Below are positions 9,674-20,881 of a DNA stretch of 64,000 nt, in pieces. Both the position numbers and the translations under genes were made by a program. How positions within the stretch are numbered: position 1 is the first letter of the stretch; every line of letters starts with the position of its first letter. The stretch spans positions 389,244 through 453,243 of the forward strand of contig NW_019091522.1 of assembly GCF_001949145.1 (NCBI RefSeq). The letters run 5' to 3'. The stretch is from Acanthaster planci. Its lineage: Eukaryota > Echinodermata > Asteroidea > Valvatida > Acanthasteridae. The notes below the pieces were generated by a model, which saw only the letters and a list, made by a program, of their open reading frames with translations, had not been told where the DNA came from and made no database searches.

Positions 9674-12600
9674 GTAAGCCAACTGACTGCATTATCGTTT
9701 TCAAGTGCATGCAGAATCACAAATAAAGCAAGGCCACAAGTCACAGAAATGTTAAAAACATTTTTGATGAAAGTAGCAATTCTAAATGCAATTTAAAGTC
9801 TATGGCCCTATTGAAAGAAGCTTCATCGAACATCTGTTTTCAAAAAGTGACAGATCTTCAATGGTAAAAAATTTATCTTTAAAAAAGCTTTACACAAAAT
9901 GCAATTCCAATTTTAAGTTGAAAGGAAGATTGAAAATGTGTTTTGCATTTGTTCTGTGCTACTCTTACAAACTGGTTACCTCCTTTTTAATTTTCTCATG
10001 ACAGAACATTGATCATCAGTCCTTTGATCATGAGTTTCCCGAGGTATGTACATGTACACGTATTTTCATGTAGGTTGTGTTGACTAGGAGCATAGAACAG
10101 CTCAAAATTTAAAAGCCGCTCAATTATATTTCACCTTTACAAACTAAATTCAGTCCAAACTGCTTTTTCAAAAAGACACTTCACAAAAGAGATTCAACCA
10201 TCATCCAAACATTCCCTTTTCCCCTTTATCTTTAAAGTGAAAATGTTTTCATTTCCAGTGAAACTTTCACCTTATTTCCAATGGTTTCTTATCATACATG
10301 TACTTTCAGAGATGGGCATCACAGCTCCAGCAACTGAAAACCAGTGCGAAACAAAAACATGTTGGACAGGTAGCATTCAGCAGGCAGTTGGCTATTGCAG
10401 AGGGTTGTAATGGTTCAAAAATCTACCTTGGCTTCTTTGGTGAGAAACAGCTACCAGTGGCGGTAAAACGTGTCAATAGTGATCACGTAGGAAAAGAAGT
10501 TGAAATACTTCAAAGTCTTCAAGGAAAGCATTTGACAAATGTCTTGCAAACCTTCTGTGTTGAGCATGATGAAGATTTTACCTATCTTGCATCTGAGTTG
10601 TGTGAAATGAATATACAAGAGGTTGTTGAAGCGACGCTTCCTTTTGCCGACAAGCACCGCACAGACGAGGGCCGGAAGAAACTATGCCTTGGGTTTTTAA
10701 ACGGCCTCCAGGAATTACACAGCCTTGGCATAGTTCACCGTGACATCAAGCCTGCTAATGCTTTGATCGGTATGCTGACACTGTAATTAGAAATTTGCTT
10801 ATAATAGTACCCTCATGGGATTTTGTTGAAGGTTGCGACACCAAACAAAACCTGACATTAGTGACAAAATGGTTTTGTTAACGTCTTTTTATGACGTATG
10901 CATCCTCATAAAATTGTCCGAGCAATTTGATGCAGGGTTATATTTTCATTTAGTGCACTCTTCTTTCAATTTTGCATTGACTGCTTGCCAATGTTTTAGC
11001 AGCCACGTGTAAGAGAACATGACCATGGTGTGAAAAAAGGGAGACAATGGGATTTTTTGAGCAGGACATGCTGTTTTGGAGAGTTTTCATTGAAAGAAAG
11101 GATTTTTTTTGTACAGACACCAAGGGTGATGTTAAAATTGCTGACTTTGGTGTGTCTCGCCGGATGATGGGTCAAACAACTCTATTTACCCAATCCATTG
11201 GGACAATCTGCTGGATGGCCATTGAAAGCCTTCAGGGAGAAATGGTGAAATATAAGAAGTCTTCAGATATACAGGTACATATATTTACAAGCCATGAAAC
11301 ATGTTGAATGATTTTAGTACTCATTTCCTTTTAAGGAGGTTAGTATGCAGGTCCATTAAAATTACAATGTAAACATGGTAAATGTCCATTTTGGAAATAT
11401 TGTTTTGCATTCTCCAATCTGTTTGAACCAGGACTCATTTCCTTGCTACTCGTGAACGACCAAAAAATACAAGATATTATTAAATGGCTTTCTGACCCCC
11501 AGCTTCATGTTGAATCTCTCATTACACAGTCCTTGAAATATGAAAGGCAGTTTAATTCATCAGAAAACTTCTACAATGACGTTTTCTGTATGTGAAGAAA
11601 ACCTGTGCATAAGTCACCTGAGTACCCTAAAACATTCTGAAGAGAGAAACTGTTTGTTTCTCTTTTTTGTCAAGGTAGATTCCCTGGCTTTACTGTTTAA
11701 AATGGAGCTACATACCATTACTGCGTAGAGGGGCTTGTAATCTATTAAAGATATAAAGCAAGTTAATTTTCAGATGATTCTTGGAAAATATGTATTTGAG
11801 GCTGCACATGTACTTTGATTTCGTATCATAGGCAACTGTCAGGCATGACTACATCATCAAAGTGCCCAATTTGTTTAACTACATATAATATAGTGCTATA
11901 TGTGAATGCTTTTGACTAAAGCAAGCCAGTAAACAAATGCTGCAGTCCATTTTTGTGGCTTTTTGTAGATGACTGGCTGCCTTGTATATTACATTCTGAG
12001 TGATGGACACATCCCGCATGAGACAGCAATTCCCTACACAAAAGAGCCAGAGGGTGTGGTCCGTAATCTCAAAGCAGGAACCTTTCACTTGGAACATCTT
12101 GGGAGCTTCTTGTATATGCAGCCCCTTATCAGGGAAATGGTGTCCTCAGAGGAGAAGGATAGGCCCTCCATAGAATTCTGCTTAGAGAAGTTTCAAGGTA
12201 ATGAGGAAAGTTTCTCACACATTCAACACAGAACAAAATTTTCATCCTTACGAATTATGTTACTATGTATTGGTAGGTAATTCTGGTAAAATCTGTGAGC
12301 ATTATTTGATTGTTTTCTTTTCTTAAAAGACCTGTCAAAGCAAACTCTGCAGGTCTCATCAACAAAGGGAACGTCATTGGTTGCATCGCTATTAACTTCA
12401 AAGGAACAGGTGAGCCTTTGATCACAGGTCCTTTGAGATTCAATTATTAAGAGCATTGTACTTTAAAACATGTCACGTAGAACTGGATTTTACCTTCAAT
12501 CACCCAAAACACTTTAGAGGATTTCCATGTATTCATAAGCATTTCCTGTGTTTTATGCAGAGAAAAGTTAAACAACTTGCAAGGGAGACCGCCTGTGCAT

Positions 12601-15600
12601 ATACACGTGATTTTGACAGTTTCACCACTCACGTCGTCATTCCCACTGGTAATGAAATTGATTTAATTGCTTAAAAAGCAATCCATGCACTTGCAGGACA
12701 TGGAGACTTCTAATTCCATGGATGTGATCACTACTATTTTTGGACAAACATATAGTTTGGCTGAAGTTGCCACACACAAGTTGGCAGGTCGCTAGGGATT
12801 TAAACCGAGCTGTATTTTTTATCCATTCTTAAAATTGAGGGCTGGATTACCCGAGGATGTCTTTTTTGTTATCGCAGAAATGCTTTGTAATTATGTATTG
12901 TTTGCTGTCTCCCAAATTAAATAATGAAACCAAAATAGATGCAGTATTACTTTATGGGAATATTATGTTTAATTCATCCTTATTTGTAGATGACAACCAG
13001 CTTGCCAAAGAAAGATCTTTAAAGTTTCTTCAGGGAATTGCTGCCAGAGTTTGGATCATCAGCTTCAAATGTAAGGATTTCTAGTATAGAAAGTCTGTTG
13101 TAAACGTAGCTCCACTGAAAATCACATTTTTTTAGATTTATTTTTTTCTTTCATTAATTGTCATTGCTTTTGCTGTAATGTAAGTAGCCTTGTCTGCTCC
13201 ATCTTTTGCCTATTTTCAACACAGACACTGCGATAGCATCATTAATAATAATCCATTAAAAATGTATCAATTTGTTGGGCATAATCTGCCCAAAATGTAC
13301 CCTATGTAGTGAAAAATCTGCATATTTAAGCATGATTCATCGTTTATTTCTCCAGGGATAACAGAATCTTTAGAAAGAGGCCAGATGCTTCCAGAAAAAG
13401 ATTTTGAAGTAAAAGGAGATACGGTGATGGGAAAAACACATGGTCCAGAACGAGCTAGACTTTGGCAAGCAGAGGCACTCCTTCATACTCATGTTGCATA
13501 TGTCCTTGGTGCATCAGCAAAGCTTCCTAAAGGTATGAAATATGCTAAGCCTTGATATTTTGTGAGACAAACATGGGAAATATTTACAATAAATATTTTT
13601 CACAAATGTGACATTGATTTGCCTATTTTAAAGGATACTTCTTCAAAACACTTGCAGTAGAAGGATATGTTCCACAAGTTAATTTGTGTTTACGTACAGG
13701 CAGATCCCTCGGTTTTTGTTACATACATGCCTCATATTGAGACATTCATTTTCTGGATAAAATTTGTAAAATAGAGCAATCGGTTCTGCTCATAATTTTG
13801 AAAACACTTAAAGAGCCAGCTTTTTTGGACCATTTCACATGCAGCGGGTGGGATTGTGCCTTCCTTTCTAATAGCTAAATTATCGTGGCCAATTTTATTA
13901 AAAGTTTGCCCACCAATAGTCAATATAAATGTTCTGTTTCAAGTAATCTTGTGTAGTTTTGTATGGTAATTTATTCAAAGTTAAAAAGTTCATGCATGAA
14001 AACCTGCGACAATATCATGAAAATATCAAGAGCGCAGATTCTGTCCCACTTGGGCTTTTTAGGATTAATTAATGCATCAAACAGTGTGTGATTTGATACA
14101 TTTTGTGTGTGTTTCAGACTGCGTCCTGACGCTTCTTAAAATGTGTGGGGCGACAACAGTGGACTCATCTTCAAAACTTACTTCTGTGTCACAAAATCTC
14201 ATTCGGGTCGTCATTGATTGTGTACATGATACTGACTATCCTTTTGACAGTGCCATCAAAGGTAAAGCCATATTTAAAATCCTAAACACAAAGACTAATG
14301 TGATAGAAATAGGTGTGATACTTTGAATTTCTATCAAATTACTCAGAATCAGCAAAAATTTGCTCATAACTATAATTTTCTTTTTCTTTTGTACAGATCT
14401 AAGTACAAAATATGAAGTGCCCATTGTCACCAAGGAGTGGCTTTTGGACAGCATTGGCTCATACACAATCCAACCCTTCCAGAAATATCAATTAGAGGAT
14501 GAGATCTCTGGTGAGCAAAGTTCTGCCAAAGGTAACTTGTTGGTGCAGATTTATATTAGAGGAAATCTTTATGAATGCAGATTTGATTTTTCTTCCCTCC
14601 GTCACAAGGTTTTCAGCAGAAAGCAGGTTTTCTACAACTAGTAAGGTACACTGTGTGATCACATAAACAGTTGCAAAATTCTGCAATTCGCAGCTTTTTA
14701 ATGAACCGGTTAAATGTCTCCTTGGTATTTGTACTGAATAACAGCTAAATGTGTTTTTATGAAAAACTTCTAGGCAATACAGCCTCCTTTGGAAGGACGT
14801 CAACGCTAGAAGAACTAGACCTTTCTGAAAAGGTACATGTATTCCACAGTGGCAACATTTTGCAGTACAGTGGCCTATCCACTATAATGACATGGCCTAT
14901 TTTCCATATTCTTAAAACCCCAAAGTAAATATTTGAAGAAAGCTATTTAAAGAAAATTGGTTGTGTTAATAGTCGTGTCATATTTTATGAATCTTTCCCT
15001 GACAGGAAGCTTACTCAGAAAACCTTGGAATTGACTGTGAAATATCTGTGAGTGGATCTGACATGATCAGTAGCCAAGCGTCTGACAAAGTAGGAGCTTC
15101 TTCAGACATATGTGTAAGCAACAATGGGCCTACAAACTCAGTAAATTTCAATTGGTAAATTTCTGGGTCAAAAAATTTCAAAACAAATGTTTAAAAAACC
15201 TGAATTGAATATCAGTGGCCAAATAAATTCATAAGATTATGGACAAGTTGAGTTATAAGAGCTCTTTACTAGAAGCAGTTTTTCCTTTCTATTCTTACTT
15301 CAGTTTACTAGGTTTATAAGGTTTGGACGGGTTTGGGTGAGTATATTCTATGCAGACACTATTTACACTTTTCCTTCTAAATTTTGTCCATTTGTTTTAA
15401 AATAGAGTGACTCTGAAAGTGAGTATGAGCCATCTGGAACCAGCTCTGACGAAAGTGAAGAATCTTGCCCACAGTCTCCAAAGCGCATTTGCAAACGAGA
15501 GGAAGAAGGTGTCACTCTTTCCTCGGAAAGGGGAACCCAGGAAATGGGAGGTGATCATGTGCGTTATTGGAAAAGGAATCCAGTGAGTTAGTTTGTCTAT

Positions 15601-16015
15601 TCAGTATACAGAGAATCTGTTCTTTTTCAACAGGGCGTACATTATGTCCTGTTGCAGCAATTAAAATGCATTAAACAAGTTAACTCTGCACGTGACAATG
15701 TTGATTTGTATTTACTCATAACATTAAAAAGTTCTCAATGCCATATAGGTCAATTCTTGGAAATTAATAGGATTCTGATAGCCAGCATGAAAATGTCAAT
15801 GATTTTAAGACTATATTGCTTTTTTTTGGCAGCCTCACCAGAATCGTGGCTGTGACAGTGCAGGAGAGGAAACTGTTCCAGCTTCTAACATAGTCAGCAC
15901 AGACCATGCAGACAAGGAGTCGAACGGAAGCGTTTGTATTAGATGTAACTACAACAAAGTATACATACTGCCTTTACTGTGGTACCAAACAAAGAAAAAT
16001 CTCGCGCCACTGTAA
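8599..16015 (+). CDS. Multidomain SET - IRE1-like kinase - BRCA1-type tandem BRCT protein (17 coding exons, 854 aa)
   Basis: Coding exons: 8599-8710, 9091-9253, 9481-9673, 10005-10043, 10310-10769, 11117-11274, 11969-12197, 12330-12409, 12561-12648, 12990-13070, 13356-13532, 14118-14261, 14397-14510, 14774-14832, 15006-15113, 15406-15582 and 15833-16015. Every junction is GT-AG, the phases agree, and the total of 2565 nt is divisible by three. The order is SET (about residues 25-160), kinase (about 187-450), tandem BRCT (about 465-680) and an acidic Ser/Glu-rich tail. The expected roles are nuclear protein methylation, phosphorylation and phosphopeptide binding; substrates are unknown. I know no named gene with this order. 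The last exon overlaps a recombinase ORF in another frame and its own ending may not be genuine. Exon borders are predicted from splice signals and family alignment, not from transcripts. Confidence 0.82.
10310..12197 (+). CDS. Protein kinase exons of the multidomain gene (IRE1/ERN-like kinase lobes)
   Basis: Three exons (10310-10769, 11117-11274, 11969-12197) encode a full kinase fold. Lys222 in VAVK, the HRDIKPAN loop (His312, Asp314, Lys316, Asn319) and the DFG motif (332-334) are all present, so catalysis is plausible. The spacing and side motifs follow IRE1: LHSLGIVHRD, a GTICWMA activation-segment end in place of GTDGWIA, and a GC-x2-YYI-x-S-x-G stretch. The glycine-rich loop is poorly conserved. 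In IRE1 the kinase is followed by a KEN ribonuclease; here the C-lobe runs straight into BRCT sequence. There is no signal peptide, lumenal domain or membrane segment, so ER stress sensing is not expected. Confidence 0.88.
12330..14510 (+). CDS. Tandem BRCT exons of the multidomain gene (BRCA1-like)
   Basis: Six exons (12330-12409, 12561-12648, 12990-13070, 13356-13532, 14118-14261, 14397-14510) encode two BRCT repeats with the BRCA1-type linker. Family landmarks are THVV (501-504), an ERSLKF helix, a VWIISFKWITESL segment, FEVKGD, a CGA turn in repeat 2, and VTKEWLLDS near the end. By alignment Ser471 and Lys519 match the phosphate-binding serine and lysine of BRCA1, and Arg516 matches its peptide-contacting arginine. 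The BRCA1 glycine after that serine is Leu472 here. Such pairs bind phosphoserine peptides in DNA-damage signalling. BARD1 is the next closest type. The donor of the last exon could also be the one after 14531, which stays in phase. Confidence 0.87.
14774..16015 (+). CDS. Acidic low-complexity tail exons of the multidomain gene
   Basis: Four exons (14774-14832, 15006-15113, 15406-15582, 15833-16015) in consistent phase encode a disordered Ser/Asp/Glu-rich region with many SDSE and SDESEE-like casein-kinase-type sites and a basic PKRICKR patch that could act as a nuclear localisation signal. No fold is recognisable. In the last exon the frame stays protein-like until about 15935 and then reads through the zinc-finger coding sequence of the overlapping ORF in the wrong frame, stopping at TAA 16013-16015. 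This suggests that the natural product may instead pass into the other frame by alternative splicing or frameshifting. Confidence 0.65.
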
Positions 16016-18053
16016 AAGAGTCCATTCAGGGGAAACACTTGTTTCCGAGGTACTTGCATTACCAAAAGACAGTAAAGCCCAGAAGAGGCAAAAGTGGCAA
16101 CATATAGGAAACCTCGGCAACCATGAACACAACTTGGAGGTGCTAAAAAATGAAAAACATGACCTAATAGTTAGAAAGCGGCCTAGAACAAATAACACTG
16201 AAAAACATAGTGTCCAAAACTACGTGCCATGTAGTACGTGTTTTGGATATTTCCACGCAAAGACCTTGTGGAAGCATAAAGAAAAGTGTCCTCGTCAATT
16301 CTCTGAGGGTAAGAGAACCTCAAATCATGTACGAGAAGGGCGCATGCTTCTTCCCACAAAAATCAGCGTTTCGTTACAACTGCAGCATGCCCTTCGAGAC
16401 ATGAAAAATGATAAATTGTCTTTAATAGTCAGAAACGACAGAGAAATATTACAAGTTGGGGGGAACGTCCTTGGGGTAAGCAATTCCAATAGGCGAGAGG
16501 ACAAGGCCAGGGAGAGAATGAGGACACTTGGCAAAATACTTAGCATTTCCAGGGACCTTAATGACAACATTAAGCAGGCAAAAGATTTGGTGTTGCCGTC
16601 CTCCTTCGATAATGTTGTCGAAGCAGCCCTCACTTTGTCTGGTTATAACTACGAAAATCAGACATATGAGGCATACTCAACTGCGCTGAGAGTAGGTTTT
16701 GCTCTGACAGATTTGGCGGTTGTTGTTAAGAACAATAATATAAGGGATCAGAACCGTGATAACATCTCAAAAGCAGATGATTTCTTGCACCTTTTAAAGA
16801 GTGAGTGGCGTGTGAAAGTGTCAGCATGTGCCCAGCGACAACAGCAGGAGAAGGCTTGGAAAGCACCAAAGATTCTCCCCTTAACAGAGGATTGCATGAA
16901 GTTGAATAATTTCCTAAAGAAAAGGGAAGAACACCTTAAAGCAGACATCAGGGAAACTGGTATGTCAACCACGACATACAGAGATCTTGCGCGTATTACT
17001 TTAACTCAAGTAATATTATACAACCGAAGGCGTCCAAAAGAAGTAGAATTGCTCACAGTAAGGCATTATAAAGAAAGTCTTGAGAGCAAGAGACCAGTTC
17101 AAGATGAGGTTAAGAAATCCCTCACCGCACCAGAAAAAATAGCCCTGAAGAGGCTGAGTTTGATAATGGTGCGGGGCAAAAGAGGAAGAGGGGTTCCCAT
17201 ACTTCTTCCACCACACTTGAGAGAAAGTATGGATTTACTTGCCCACTACAACAAAGACAGAGAATTTCTCTTTTCAAGGACAAGTGAGGGTGCCTCAACT
17301 CCGATAAGGGCATATCAGGTTGTTTCCGACCTAGCTTCTGTTGCATCGCCCAGATTAAAACACCCAGAAAACATGAGATGTACCAAGCTCAGGAAACACC
17401 TGGCAACATTATCCCAGTTAATAGATTTGAAAAAGAATGAGTTGGAGCAGCTTGCTACCCACATGGGCCATGACATATCAGTCCATCGTGAGTACTACCG
17501 TCTCCCTATGGAGACGGTTCTCTTGGCCAAAATGAGCAAGCTGCTCCACCTTGCTCATGAGGGTAAAACAGCCAAGTATAAAGGCAAGTCCCTCCAAGAT
17601 ATCGATGTTGAGTTAAATGAGTCAATTCCGCCGATTTCAAATAACGAAGTCAGTGAAAGTGAAGGAGAAAGTGAAGAAGATGAAATACAAGAGCAGGAGT
17701 TGCGATGTGATGATGTGCACATCACCAAATCGCAGAAGAAAGCTCCTGGCAAGGTGAAAAACCTCACAAAGCATACTGACTACCGTGTAAAAGATGGTAA
17801 AATGGGCAAAACGTATCTCAGACATTATAACAGGTGGAGCTCCAAACAAGAAAAGTTTCTCCGTGCTCAAAAAGAACTTCAAATTTTCTTTAAAACCAAA
17901 AAAGCACCAGGGAAGTCATTGTGCATGTTGATTCTTAAAAGGGGAGGTCCTCTTCTGGAATCAAAGACATGGATGGAAGTGCGCAATAAAGTTCATAATT
18001 TAAATAACAAAGCGAAAGCAAAACTAAAAAAAATGGAACTTCAGGCCAAGTGA
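15906..18053 (+). CDS. Zinc-finger tyrosine recombinase, Crypton-like, with SANT-like C-terminus (715 aa)
   Basis: One uninterrupted ORF. Zinc fingers: Cys22, Cys25, His35, His40 (C2H2) and Cys109, Cys112, His124, Cys128 (C2HC). The C-terminal half of the core has tyrosine recombinase geometry: Arg376 in an R-x-x-E helix, Arg496 in TKLRKH, His522 in a MGHD turn and Tyr531 nine residues later, in HREYYRLP. The usual His three residues before the second Arg is Thr493. An acidic stretch (about residues 580-600) and a SANT/Myb-like helix set starting near Trp644 follow. Related multicopy ORFs exist in fish and invertebrate genomes, as far as I recall. The role would be DNA strand exchange for a Crypton-type element, or a domesticated DNA-binding function. 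The ATG at 15906 is the first in frame; the upstream stop is at 15891. It is intronless, unlike the exons before it. Confidence 0.85.
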   Translation: MQTRSRTEAFVLDVTTTKYTYCLYCGTKQRKISRHCKRVHSGETLVSEVLALPKDSKAQKRQKWQHIGNLGNHEHNLEVLKNEKHDLIVRKRPRTNNTEKHSVQNYVPCSTCFGYFHAKTLWKHKEKCPRQFSEGKRTSNHVREGRMLLPTKISVSLQLQHALRDMKNDKLSLIVRNDREILQVGGNVLGVSNSNRREDKARERMRTLGKILSISRDLNDNIKQAKDLVLPSSFDNVVEAALTLSGYNYENQTYEAYSTALRVGFALTDLAVVVKNNNIRDQNRDNISKADDFLHLLKSEWRVKVSACAQRQQQEKAWKAPKILPLTEDCMKLNNFLKKREEHLKADIRETGMSTTTYRDLARITLTQVILYNRRRPKEVELLTVRHYKESLESKRPVQDEVKKSLTAPEKIALKRLSLIMVRGKRGRGVPILLPPHLRESMDLLAHYNKDREFLFSRTSEGASTPIRAYQVVSDLASVASPRLKHPENMRCTKLRKHLATLSQLIDLKKNELEQLATHMGHDISVHREYYRLPMETVLLAKMSKLLHLAHEGKTAKYKGKSLQDIDVELNESIPPISNNEVSESEGESEEDEIQEQELRCDDVHITKSQKKAPGKVKNLTKHTDYRVKDGKMGKTYLRHYNRWSSKQEKFLRAQKELQIFFKTKKAPGKSLCMLILKRGGPLLESKTWMEVRNKVHNLNNKAKAKLKKMELQAK

Positions 18054-20881
18054 AAAGTTCAAATTGCCCTGCAGTCTTTGTAATTAGGATATATTCGCTG
18101 TCATAATTACCCTAACCTAATTATGTTTTATACAGAACTTCAATAGCTGCATTGCAGTTGGGGATATTCTCTCGAAAGGAGAATTCCGTATTTTCTCAGT
18201 TCTAAGTCAAAAGCAATTAAATAGATAATTGCGCTGTATTGAATCTCACTCGATCTGCTGCTTATAGGGCAGATGACTAAGATTGCATGCCTGAGAGTGG
18301 CAGATGAATTATCTGCGGCCGACTTTTTTTTCCATCGTCATGTCCCCGTCGCACTCACAAATAAGTTCTAGGTAGCTGCAAACTATTTACTTTTCTTTCA
18401 TTTTTACGATGTGATTTCCACTGCACCCCATCGCAACAGTTAATTTATTTCAGATAAGACACTAATTGAAATAAATCGAGTTGAATTTTTCCACTCCACC
18501 ATTAATTTAGCTTTAGCGAAAACAGATTTCTGTACCCGTTAAAAACGTCCGCACTTAAACTCTGGAGAACTGTCTGAAAATAGCTTTAATGGCTGAAGTC
18601 ATAAAATGAATTAATTGCCTGAAGATTTTTTTATTTGTAATTCAAAACAACTACATGCACGCCTTTTGAAGGTTCCTATGATGTACTTTACCCGTTTATC
18701 TGGGACAAGGAAAGGTTTCTTGGGCAATACTACAGTATCCAGGAAACTTGTAAAAAAAACAGCAATCTGTAATTTCTAGCTAAACAAAGCCTGCGTAAAT
18801 GTTGTAATTTAAACCACGATTTTAAAATATGTTTGGAAGTGTTTCAGTGGCTCTAGTGCTCTTCATAAAGGATAAAATCCCCAAATTTCCTTCATGTGGA
18901 CAAAATTTCAATGCAACCATTGCATTGTTGATTGTAAATATGTTGTACAAAATTGTTGGATCCTGCCATCAGGTAGAAAGATATATAGGGAAAATTTACA
19001 ACCATCATTTTGGAAACATCAATTCTGTAAAACCGCAAATTCTTTTCTTCTGTGGACCATTTAATTTTAGACAAAGTGTGGAAAATGCCACAATCCCTCA
19101 TGCACAATAAAATTTTTAATTGGTGCCACGAAAACGGTGTTGCACTTTTGTCTCTGATGGTTGCTGGGTACATATAAGTTTATAATTTGCCGATAGCCAA
19201 TGTCTTGATGCTTCAAGTTTTTTGCAACTGAGAGTAGAGTACTTGACAAATATCATGCCAGAGTTTGTTTTTACCATTTATATCGAAACCTTTTTTTCAT
19301 GGTTGTCCTTAATGTTGCTATTTGGGCTGTGTTACTGTTGATGTCACGTTAAATCAAACTGAGCTTTTACGAAGAATCTGAATGCGTATGTAGATTGACT
19401 CCTTCAAATGTGGGGGTTTATTTTGATTGATACTTTTTAACATTATAATGTCGTGTAAAGGCCAGCAGGGACTCAAAGACGAACTTACATGTACGTGAGG
19501 CATGTCAACGCACCAGCATTAGCCATGGCATGAAACTTCCCGAAAGTACTGATCAAAATTCAGTATTAACTTTTGAATCCTGTGTAAGTATTTTGTGTAG
19601 TTGTTTCTTTATGCCCACAGCCAAGTTGTAGTTGGGGGATGTCACAGTCTACACTGTTAAATGATATAGTTAAATGAGTAGTATTGTACTGTATTTTTCT
19701 AACATTAATCTACTATTAACAAAGTTTAAAAGTAAATAAACGTGTTTGTTACACTATTTACTGCGCTTTTGTGAATGTAGGACAATACTGTATAATTAAC
19801 AGTAATATTTAACGGTATAAGCTTTGTCCTCAATTTGCATATTGACACAAATGGAGCGATGCTACTTTTGCCGAGTAATTTTCGTTACGCAAGTAGGCTA
19901 TTTGACATTAGTCTGACAAATGTTCGTGCTTTTTGTAAGTACTTTTACACGTAAATGCGAACCATTCCCTAAAACCGATAAATTGAACGTAAAAAAATGA
20001 AAAATCTTACTTGTTCATATTCTATCCATGATTGTCCATGGAAGCCGAACAGTGCACATTATGTGGCATGCCAGTGCACATTAGGAATGTAAATAAGGTT
20101 CCGACGCGACCAAGGCATCTAAACATGAAGTTTGCATATCTGAAATACGTAATTATATTTTAACTGTTAAAATTAACATGAATTTGATAATCCTTTATCA
20201 ATAGAACTTATACCTAAATACATATGTAGAATGAACCTGAAATCAATGAAAACTGTAACTTGCTGTTCTAATGTATACATACAATTAAATGAGATGATAC
20301 TGTTGTGTTACGGTTAATTACTGTCCAATAAATGACAACGATTTACCGTAACAAATTACCATAAATCATAAACAATAGTATACTGGCGCCCGTGCTTTTC
20401 CAGTATTAAGTCCGGAAAAATGTACAGAGTATTTTTTTTTCAAAATGTGGAGTCTGGTAGCATGAAGGGCAATAAAATCCCAAAAGTACCTGTGTACAAT
20501 GATTACTTTGTGTATTGTCATTTCAAAATAAAAGTCAGGCATTGTGCTACAGCAAAGAAAACTTGACATTATAGTTGCCATCCAGTTGTTTGTTGCCTAC
20601 AAATTGTGTCAGTGTTCGAAAGACATACAGAAAAAAAATATCTGGTTGCAAGCAGTTATTGTGAAGTCATAATGTGGAATAAATGCCGCAGTTTTAATGA
20701 TGTGATCTCAGAAAATTGGATGATCCTCTCAGATCAGCAACAATGCTATTTGAACATTCCCTGAAACGGTCGTGTGACAGACGACTGTACATCGCTCACT
20801 CTCAATTCGACATTATAGCCATGGAGAGGAATAACACTTGGAATTAACTCATGTTTGGTCCCGGGATTGTGGCTGGTACAC
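18054..20881 (+). other. 3' flank of the recombinase ORF with candidate poly(A) signals
   Basis: No coding sequence was recognised. AATAAA occurs at 18470-18475 and again at 19106-19111; either could end the plus-strand transcript. The rest is AT-rich unique-looking sequence. An assembly gap follows. Confidence 0.4.
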
